NCBI RefSeq assembly: GCF_000018025.1
Contig: NC_009831.1
Location: forward strand, 868,001 to 932,000
Direction of reading: 5' to 3'
Origin: Shewanella sediminis HAW-EB3
Lineage (GTDB): Bacteria > Pseudomonadota > Gammaproteobacteria > Enterobacterales > Shewanellaceae
Length of the DNA: 64,000 bases
Part shown: positions 57,817 through 64,000 of the stretch, piece after piece
Position numbering within the stretch: position 1 is the first letter of the stretch
Layout: each line of letters opens with the position of its first letter
The notes under the pieces: model-generated
The model's input: only the letters and a program-made list of their open reading frames with translations
The model's database searches: none
Told to the model about the DNA's origin: nothing
Position numbers and translations under genes: made by a program

Positions 57817-60086
57817 GTGATGCGATAGATTTAAGTCTTGATGGTGTAGAACAGATGCCTCTTCGGCGCTTCACGGAAGCCGCCTATCTGAACTATTCCA
57901 TGTACGTCATTATGGACCGTGCTTTGCCTCACATCGGTGATGGGTTGAAGCCTGTACAACGTCGTATTATTTACGCGATGAGCGAGCTTGGTTTATCGGC
58001 TCAATCTAAGCATAAGAAGTCAGCACGTACGGTCGGTGATGTATTAGGTAAATACCATCCACATGGCGATAGCGCTTGTTATGAGGCTATGGTATTGATG
58101 GCCCAGCCATTTTCCTACAGGTATCCATTGGTTGACGGTCAGGGCAACTGGGGAGCCCCGGATGACCCTAAATCTTTTGCCGCTATGCGTTACACCGAAG
58201 CTCGTTTGTCAAAATTCTCAGAGGTTCTTTTAAGTGAGTTGGGGCAGGGGACCGTCGATTGGGGCGTGAATTTTGATGGAACGATGAAGGAGCCATTGGT
58301 TCTGCCATCTCGTTTACCGCATATTCTACTCAATGGTATAACCGGTATTGCCGTGGGGATGGCCACGGATGTACCACCCCATAATACACGTGAGTTAGTT
58401 GCCGCCTGTATTGAGCTGCTCGATAATCCGAAAGCGGATTTAGCCAAAATAATGGAATTCGTTCCTGGGCCGGATTATCCCACTGAAGCCGAGATCATTA
58501 CTCCCAGCAGTGATATCAGTAAAATTTATACTACGGGCCGAGGCTCGATTAAAGCGCGAGCCGTCTATAAGATTGAAAATGGCGAAGTGGTCATAACGGC
58601 GCTTCCTCATCAGGCCAGTGGCGGTAAGATCCTGGAGCAGGTAGCGGCTCAAATGCAGGCTAAAAAATTGCCTATGGTTGTCGATCTCAGAGATGAATCC
58701 GACCATGAGAATCCGGTTCGAATCGTAGTGGTTCCCAGATCTAATCGAGTCGATTGCGACCAGCTAATGGCTCATCTGTTTGCTACTACGGATTTAGAAA
58801 AATCTTTCCGTGTAAACCTGAATATTTTAGGTCTGAACGGGCGTCCACAGGTGAAGGGCTTAAAGCAGATCCTGACCGAGTGGTTGGAATATCGTTTCCA
58901 GACGGTGACCCGTCGTGTTCAACATAGACTCGACAAAATCTTATCGAGATTGCATATCCTTGAGGCCTTGATGACGGCCTTCCTGAATATCGATGAGGTG
59001 ATTGAGATTATCCGTTATGAGGATAATCCGAAAGCCGAATTGATGTCGCGGTTTAATCTAACCGATATTCAGGCTGATGCCATTCTCGATCTTAAGTTAC
59101 GCCACCTGGCTAAACTCGAAGAGTTTAAGATCAAGGGCGAGCAGAGTGAGCTTGAAGCCGAGCGTGACAAGCTACAACTGCTGTTGAGCTCAGACAGGCG
59201 AATGAAGACGCTTATTAAGAAAGAGTTGATACAAGATGGCGAAACTTATGGCGATGACAGACGCTCCCCTCTGGTTGAACGTGGAGAGTCTAAGGCATTA
59301 ACAGAGCAGGAATTAGCACCAGTTGAAGCCGTGACTGTCGTGTTGTCAGAGAAAGGTTGGGTTCGCTGCGCTAAAGGTCATGATATCGATGCGAAGGCAT
59401 TATCTTATAAGTCCGGGGATGGGTTCCTCTGCTCGGCTGCGGGTCGCAGTAACCAACCTAGTGTGTTTATTGGTTCAACGGGGCGTGCTTTTGCGACCGA
59501 GACTCACACCCTACCCTCGGCAAGGAGTCAGGGCGAGCCGATAACGACGCGCTTTAATCTGTCACCGGGTGAGGTGATGGAACATGTATTATTAGGCGAT
59601 GATGATAAATTCTATCTACTCGCTTCAGATGCAGGCTATGGCTTTGTTGGTTCCTATAAGGATATGGTATCCCGTAACAAAGCGGGTAAAGCTTTATTGA
59701 GTCTGCCTGCCAATGCTAAGGTCATCGTACCTCAGATAGTCGATAAGTCGAAGGTGGAGTCGATACTGGCGATCACCAATGAAGGTCGCATGTTGTTATT
59801 CTCTCTTGAAGCCCTACCTCAGTTGTCAAAGGGTAAGGGTAATAAAATCATCGGTATTCCTAGCGAAAGAGCGAAGAGCCGGGAAGAGCTGTTATCGCAT
59901 TTGCATGTGGTTCCTGAAGATACTGCGGTAACACTCTGGGCTGGTAAGCGTAAATTAACGCTAAAACCAAGCGATCTGGAACATTATCGAGGTGAACGTG
60001 GTCGACGTGGGGCTAAGTTACCTCGTGGCTTACAGCGCGTCGATAGTGTTGAGATTGGTGATGGTTCGCTGAACACTCCTGAATAA
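57813..60086 (+). CDS. parC: DNA topoisomerase IV subunit A
   Basis: A 757-residue topoisomerase IV cleavage subunit. Active-site Tyr127 in [10 protein letters not shown]; quinolone-resistance region [10 protein letters not shown] with the wild-type Ser87 and Glu91. The C-terminal beta-pinwheel (about 500-745) is present. ATG overlaps the upstream gene by 4 nt. Confidence 0.97.
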   Translation: MSDAIDLSLDGVEQMPLRRFTEAAYLNYSMYVIMDRALPHIGDGLKPVQRRIIYAMSELGLSAQSKHKKSARTVGDVLGKYHPHGDSACYEAMVLMAQPFSYRYPLVDGQGNWGAPDDPKSFAAMRYTEARLSKFSEVLLSELGQGTVDWGVNFDGTMKEPLVLPSRLPHILLNGITGIAVGMATDVPPHNTRELVAACIELLDNPKADLAKIMEFVPGPDYPTEAEIITPSSDISKIYTTGRGSIKARAVYKIENGEVVITALPHQASGGKILEQVAAQMQAKKLPMVVDLRDESDHENPVRIVVVPRSNRVDCDQLMAHLFATTDLEKSFRVNLNILGLNGRPQVKGLKQILTEWLEYRFQTVTRRVQHRLDKILSRLHILEALMTAFLNIDEVIEIIRYEDNPKAELMSRFNLTDIQADAILDLKLRHLAKLEEFKIKGEQSELEAERDKLQLLLSSDRRMKTLIKKELIQDGETYGDDRRSPLVERGESKALTEQELAPVEAVTVVLSEKGWVRCAKGHDIDAKALSYKSGDGFLCSAAGRSNQPSVFIGSTGRAFATETHTLPSARSQGEPITTRFNLSPGEVMEHVLLGDDDKFYLLASDAGYGFVGSYKDMVSRNKAGKALLSLPANAKVIVPQIVDKSKVESILAITNEGRMLLFSLEALPQLSKGKGNKIIGIPSERAKSREELLSHLHVVPEDTAVTLWAGKRKLTLKPSDLEHYRGERGRRGAKLPRGLQRVDSVEIGDGSLNTPE

Positions 60087-60110
60087 GACTTTTAATAGAT
60101 CTCCAGAACT

Positions 60111-60137
60111 AAAAAAGCTGCCATTGGCAGCTTTTTT
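60111..60137 (+). terminator. Rho-independent terminator after parC
   Basis: AAAAAAGCTGCC (60111-60122) pairs with GGCAGCTTTTTT (60126-60137) around a 3-nt loop. Confidence 0.93.
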
Positions 60138-60174
60138 ATTGAGAGGTCGGCAGTGCTCGTTTGCTTTGCTAGTG

Positions 60175-60366
60175 CTAAGCTACTTCATAGTAGTTAGGCT
60201 CTATATCTAACTGCCTCTGAATGATCTGGCTTGCCATTCTGGTACATTTTCCACATTGACTGCCTACACCTAAGCGTTTTTTAACATCAGCAAGAGAGAT
60301 ATCCCCCTGGCTAACGGCTTCTTTGATCTGTGTATCAGTAACTGCGTGACAAAGACAAACGTACAT
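60175..60366 (-). CDS. bfd: Bacterioferritin-associated ferredoxin
   Basis: A 63-residue [2Fe-2S] protein that helps release iron from bacterioferritin. Cluster ligands Cys4, Cys6, Cys38 and Cys41 (MYVCLCHAVTD and QCGKC). ATG 60366 gives the family start; the frame extends five codons upstream. A Fur-box-like sequence is just upstream. Confidence 0.92.
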   Translation of the reverse strand: MYVCLCHAVTDTQIKEAVSQGDISLADVKKRLGVGSQCGKCTRMASQIIQRQLDIEPNYYEVA

Positions 60367-60401
60367 TAATAAGCCTCCCAAATTCGATTAGAGAATTATA
60401 A

Positions 60402-60421
60402 ATGAAAATGATTCTCAATGC
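60402..60421 (-). promoter_or_regulatory. Fur box upstream of bfd
   Basis: On the minus strand AGCATTGAGAATCATTTTC agrees with the 19-bp Fur consensus GATAATGATAATCATTATC at 13 of 19 positions, with the strongest match in the AATCATT half. It is about 36 bp before the bfd start, suited to iron repression. Confidence 0.65.
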
Positions 60422-60603
60422 TAATAGCTGGAAGTTATAGTTTACTGCTAAAAATCTTAGTGTGCGTTATTAAAAAATGTGACAGAGGTTCTTTTTTTGA
60501 GAGAAGTGGAAGCCGGTAAGCTTTTGCGGTTGTGAAGGTGGAGCACTAAGCTGAAAGGATACCGACTTCAGCTTTGAAGATGACCCTGTGAATTGATTAA
60601 TGC

Positions 60604-61530
60604 TCAATAACCACGTTGAAAATTTACCTCATGTAATAACTGCTCCCCTTTAAGTAACTTATGGTAGTTTTCGATAAATATCTCAACGACCTGTTCGGGA
60701 AAACTGGGGGCTGCAATATGGGGAGTGATGATGGCATTTGGTAATGACCAGATAGGATGTTCCCGGGGCAGTGGTTCTTGATTAAACACGTCTAAAACTG
60801 CATTTTGCTGACAATTTGTAGTTAACTGCAGATAAAGCGCATCCAGATCCAGAACATCCCCACGCCCCAGATTAAATAAAATGGCTTCAGGCTTCATCAG
60901 CGAAAGGATTTCGCAATTTAATGCACCTCTGGTGTCCGGAGTGCTAGGCAGGACACTGGCGATAATGTCGGCCTGGGCAATGTACTTGGGCAAGTGTGCT
61001 AAGGTATCGACTTTATCGAAGCCCTTAGTCGGTTTGGCGCCACGGTTGATTCCGGTAACTTGCATACCAAAATGCTTGGCAGTTTGCGCAAGGTGCTTGG
61101 CAATATTACCTGTGCCAAGTAGGAGCAGGTGCTGACCCTGAAGTGTCTTAAAGCTGCCCGGAAGCCAGATTTTTTCAACCTGCTGTGATTTATATTTCTG
61201 ATGCTCTCGCTGGTGAGCCAGTAAGTAGCCAAAAAGATACTCACTCATCAATGGGCCAAAGATGCCCCTCACATTTGTGAGTCGATAGTCCTTTCTCTGA
61301 CGCGGTTTAACTAGTGCGTCGACGCCGGCCATTGTCGATTGCATCCAGATAAGCTTTCTACCATGGGGCAGAATGGGGGCGGCAAGCGTTGGCTCGGCAA
61401 GCCAGATATCGGCTTCAACTATGTTCTGTGGATCATCATCCAGTAAGATGAGTTCAGGAAGACTACATGAGGTAAGCAGGTCTCGATAGCGATCATTTTC
61501 GTGGGTCAGTAATAGTAACTTGTGTCTCAT
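60604..61530 (-). CDS. D-2-hydroxyacid dehydrogenase (GhrA-like)
   Basis: A 308-residue NAD(P)-dependent dehydrogenase reducing glyoxylate, hydroxypyruvate or similar 2-oxoacids. Nucleotide-binding LLLLGTGNIAKHLAQTAKHFG (read in two parts), catalytic Arg in VLPSTPDTRG, Glu region FNQEPLP and His in ITPHIAAPS. Substrate within the family cannot be fixed. Confidence 0.88.
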   Translation of the reverse strand: MRHKLLLLTHENDRYRDLLTSCSLPELILLDDDPQNIVEADIWLAEPTLAAPILPHGRKLIWMQSTMAGVDALVKPRQRKDYRLTNVRGIFGPLMSEYLFGYLLAHQREHQKYKSQQVEKIWLPGSFKTLQGQHLLLLGTGNIAKHLAQTAKHFGMQVTGINRGAKPTKGFDKVDTLAHLPKYIAQADIIASVLPSTPDTRGALNCEILSLMKPEAILFNLGRGDVLDLDALYLQLTTNCQQNAVLDVFNQEPLPREHPIWSLPNAIITPHIAAPSFPEQVVEIFIENYHKLLKGEQLLHEVNFQRGY

Positions 61531-61564
61531 ACACTCTCCCTTTATTCTAAAGTGGACTATTTTT

Positions 61565-61909
61565 ATGGACCGTATAATGGAACAAATTATTTCAATATTT
61601 CATCAGGTTGGAACCTGGCTCTATCCTTGGCTTAACGAAATCGCTACCGCTATCGTTGCCTGTACTCTTGTTGTGTTTGGGGCCGATATAAATCGCTTCT
61701 TAAGGCGAAAGCTTGCCACTCGTTCATTCGTGCTCAGAACGTTAGCTTTTGTGTTGGTCAATGCATTTGGCTACGGTTTACTGATTATCTCAGTTAGCCC
61801 GATGCTTGCCCGAAATATGGCCAGTTTGCCTGCTCACTGGCTACTGCTTGTGGTCACTCTTGTCTTTGTTCTTATTGGCGCCTTGGCACAGGGTAATCGT
61901 CAAGTTTAG
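61565..61909 (+). CDS. DUF3392 family membrane protein
   Basis: A 114-residue inner-membrane protein with three hydrophobic segments (about 23-40, 54-74, 84-105) and the basic loop INRFLRRKLATRS. ATG 61565 has GTGGA about 9 bp upstream; ATG 61577 is the alternative. DUF3392 is a small gammaproteobacterial family without known function. Divergent from the dehydrogenase gene. Confidence 0.75.
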   Translation: MDRIMEQIISIFHQVGTWLYPWLNEIATAIVACTLVVFGADINRFLRRKLATRSFVLRTLAFVLVNAFGYGLLIISVSPMLARNMASLPAHWLLLVVTLVFVLIGALAQGNRQV

Positions 61910-62067
61910 TGAGACTCAATGAATTGTTATAACACTAGTTTAGGTTGGAATGGGCTGATTGTGTGAACATTTTTTGTTAAAGGTATCTACATTCGCCATA
62001 TACTCAGATGTCACCATCTGTAAGAAATACCGAATTTTTAGATACTCGGCTTAGAAAATATTGTTCT

Positions 62068-62763
62068 CTAAGCCTGTGCCAGTGTTTGTGTCGCCTTATC
62101 CGGATAATTGGTAAATATTCCATCTACCCCCATTTTATTTAGCTGATGAATATCTTCGGGATGATCGACGGTATACACGAACACCTTTAACCCTTTCGAA
62201 TGAGCATCATCGACTAACTCGGAGGTAATGAAACTCAGGCTTAAATGGATCGAATAGGCATCGAGCTGTGTTGCTATATCGGTAGTATTGAGGAGAACCC
62301 CCTCTAACAGCGGGGCGATACATGCCAGTGGATACGAACGGCGAAACTCCTGTAGAAATCCATGGTGAAAGGATGAGATCAGTAATTGGTCGGCCCGGAA
62401 TCCCAACTCTTTAATCAGTTTGGGGTACAGGGCAATAAAGGGGCTCAGGCATGTCATCCCCTTTAATTCGATATTGACGAGACAGTTTTGCTTACTCAGA
62501 TAGGTCATCACCTCCCAAAGCGTCGGGATTGGTTCACTATCTACAAAGAGTGTTTTCAGGTACTCGCGACTAACGTCACTGATGAGTCCCGTTCCACTAC
62601 TCTTATGATCAAGCCTTCTATCGTGGTAGACATAGAGTTCACCCTCGACGCTATGAATATCAATCTCTACCGCTCTGGCCCCAAGCTCGATAGCTTTTTT
62701 CATTGCTGCCAGCGTATTTTCCGGGGCATAACCGCTTGCCCCCCGATGTGCAAAAATAATCAT
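62068..62763 (-). CDS. Glycerophosphodiester phosphodiesterase (UgpQ-like)
   Basis: A 231-residue cytoplasmic GDPD-family enzyme (no signal peptide) hydrolysing glycerophosphodiesters to glycerol-3-phosphate. Catalytic His6-Arg7 (FAHRGASGYAPENT), Glu33 and Asp35 (AVEIDIH) and His47 (VYHDRRL). It overlaps the end of the MscS-family gene by one base (TAATG), suggesting coupling to lipid or osmotic stress responses. Confidence 0.9.
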   Translation of the reverse strand: MIIFAHRGASGYAPENTLAAMKKAIELGARAVEIDIHSVEGELYVYHDRRLDHKSSGTGLISDVSREYLKTLFVDSEPIPTLWEVMTYLSKQNCLVNIELKGMTCLSPFIALYPKLIKELGFRADQLLISSFHHGFLQEFRRSYPLACIAPLLEGVLLNTTDIATQLDAYSIHLSLSFITSELVDDAHSKGLKVFVYTVDHPEDIHQLNKMGVDGIFTNYPDKATQTLAQA

Positions 62764-64000
62764 TAGGTTCTGATAAGTCCTTGAGCATCTTTGTTTTGGC
62801 TATTGTTAATATGTACTTCCAGTTGCGGATAAGCCAGTTCCAGGTTGTTTTCATTTAACTTTTTACTGATCCGTTTATGTAACTTATGACGCAGCGGCCA
62901 ACGTGAGTTCATATCTTTTGCGTATGCTCTGACTTCGAAGTCTTGAGTGTGTTTGCCAAAACCGGCAAACCAGACCTCAGGTTCTGGTGTCTCCAAGGCG
63001 TCATCACACTCCTTTACCGCTTGATACAATGCGGCTTCGACACGAGCCGGATCTGAGTCTCTTGCAACTGAAACGTACACTATGACACGGGTGATCGGAT
63101 CCGATAGCGACCAGTTGATTAGCTGCTCGGTTATAAATGCTTTGTTAGGAACGATAATCTCTTTTCTGTCCCAGTCAATAATGGTCGTGGCTCGAATTTG
63201 AATTTTACTCACCGTTCCTGTCAGATCTCTGATGGTGACGGTGTCGCCGATACGAACCGGTTTTTCAAAAAGAATAATCAAACCGGAGATAAAGTTAGCG
63301 AAGATCTCCTGCAGGCCGAAACCTAAACCAACCGATAGAGCGGCGACGAGCCATTGTAATTTTGACCACTCCATCCCAAGGGTCGAGAAACCGCTGAGCA
63401 GACCGAAGAAAACCACCAGGTAGCGACTGACTGTGGTTATCGCAAAACCGGTGCCTTGGGTTAGATCGAGCCGTTGCAATATCATTAGTTCGAGCAGGCC
63501 AGGTAAGTTGGTGGCTATCATCAGTGAGAAGCCGACAATGATAAGCCCTAACAGCAGTGACTTTAATGTGATTGGCAGCTGCTGTTCAATGCCATTTATC
63601 ATTGAATTACTGGTCCAGAGTGTGATCCCGTCGAGCAGAGAGAACAGAGCCGTGTGAGTCTGGGTCCACAGGCCGATTAAACAGACGAGAAAGGCCAGCA
63701 GCAGCAATGAGCGCACTAAGCCCAGAGACTGGCTGGAGATAGTTTCTAAGTCGACCACGGGCTCTTCATACGTATCGAGAGCGTCATTGGTGTTTTGAGG
63801 GTCTTCACCCCGTTCACGTTGCGAGAGGATCTCGGCTCTTCGGGCTTTTGCCCGATCGAAGGCTATTCTGCGTCGCTCAATCAACATCCAGCGCTTTATC
63901 AACTGATAGAGCAGCATAAACCCTAATGAGAGCAGCAGGGATAACTGCAACTGTAATAGCATCTGAAAGGCGGTGTAGTAGTAACCTCTGAATGCAAGCA
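62763..64000 (-). CDS. MscK/MscM-type mechanosensitive channel, C-terminal part (cut by window edge)
   Basis: At least 399 residues from an in-frame ATG at 63962, but the frame stays open to the window edge and the extra 12 codons read as hydrophobic protein, so the true start lies outside. A LIERRRIAFDRAKARRAEIL loop and EPVVDLETISSQSLGLVRS resemble E. coli MscM (YjeP) and MscK. The MscS core follows: pore helix GLGFGLQEIFANFISGLIIL, then FEKPVRIGDTV and the cytoplasmic beta/alpha cage. It protects against hypo-osmotic shock. Confidence 0.85.
   Translation of the reverse strand, partial: LAFRGYYYTAFQMLLQLQLSLLLSLGFMLLYQLIKRWMLIERRRIAFDRAKARRAEILSQRERGEDPQNTNDALDTYEEPVVDLETISSQSLGLVRSLLLLAFLVCLIGLWTQTHTALFSLLDGITLWTSNSMINGIEQQLPITLKSLLLGLIIVGFSLMIATNLPGLLELMILQRLDLTQGTGFAITTVSRYLVVFFGLLSGFSTLGMEWSKLQWLVAALSVGLGFGLQEIFANFISGLIILFEKPVRIGDTVTIRDLTGTVSKIQIRATTIIDWDRKEIIVPNKAFITEQLINWSLSDPITRVIVYVSVARDSDPARVEAALYQAVKECDDALETPEPEVWFAGFGKHTQDFEVRAYAKDMNSRWPLRHKLHKRISKKLNENNLELAYPQLEVHINNSQNKDAQGLIRT

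Overview
The window is a gammaproteobacterial chromosome segment, most likely Shewanella or a close relative. The evidence is conserved gene order (rpoN-hpf-ptsN-rapZ-ptsO, the lpt/kds/mla block, rplM-rpsI, rpsF-priB-rpsR-rplI, dnaB-alr, the cpdA-yqiA-parE group), a motX gene for a sodium-driven polar flagellum, and two multiheme c-type cytochrome lipoproteins of the kind abundant in Shewanella. The species assignment is inference. Almost everything is core genome; no complete insertion sequence, prophage, CRISPR array, tRNA or rRNA gene was found.

Layout. 1-8.6 kb (minus strand): 5' part of mgtE, the nitrogen-PTS/RpoN cluster, lptB-lptA-lptC, kdsC, kdsD and a CaxA-type antiporter, i.e. LPS core-sugar synthesis and LPS export. 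8.9-13.6 kb (plus): mlaFEDCB, ibaG and murA, for outer-membrane lipid asymmetry and peptidoglycan. 13.8-17.9 kb: a membrane histidine kinase, a response regulator with an ArsR-like output domain, and an octaheme lipoprotein cytochrome. 18.3-23.0 kb: a small membrane protein, degS, degQ, zapG and zapE. 23.2-29.9 kb: rplM-rpsI, yjeT, purA, motX behind a FliA-type promoter, rnr and rlmB. 30.5-33.2 kb: an accessory pair, a tetraheme lipoprotein and a LuxR-type regulator. 33.6-36.0 kb: a DUF481 outer-membrane protein and the rpsF ribosomal operon. 36.1-36.6 kb: a strict 25-bp tandem repeat array. 36.8-43.8 kb: an S46 dipeptidyl-peptidase, dnaB, alr, an outer-membrane barrel protein and a CheX-like protein. 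44.5-46.8 kb: dusA, then a small-membrane-protein operon with a PspC domain behind a sigma-54 promoter. 46.8-53.6 kb: enoyl-CoA hydratase, a copper chaperone, DUF2333, a TIGR04219 barrel, tolC, nudF, yqiB and cpdA. 53.8-60.1 kb: yqiA, parE, a sorbosone-dehydrogenase-like gene, parC, plus a MITE-like element. 60.2-64 kb: bfd with a Fur box, a 2-hydroxyacid dehydrogenase, DUF3392, a glycerophosphodiesterase and the C-terminal part of an MscK/MscM-type channel.

Functionally the window is weighted to the cell envelope: LPS transport, phospholipid retrograde transport, periplasmic proteases, TolC and a probable membrane-stress operon. The least explained parts are the sigma-54/PspC operon (45.65-46.76 kb), the two cytochrome modules with their own regulators, and the 25-bp array. 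No computation beyond reading was possible, so promoter, operator and repeat-family calls are by eye.
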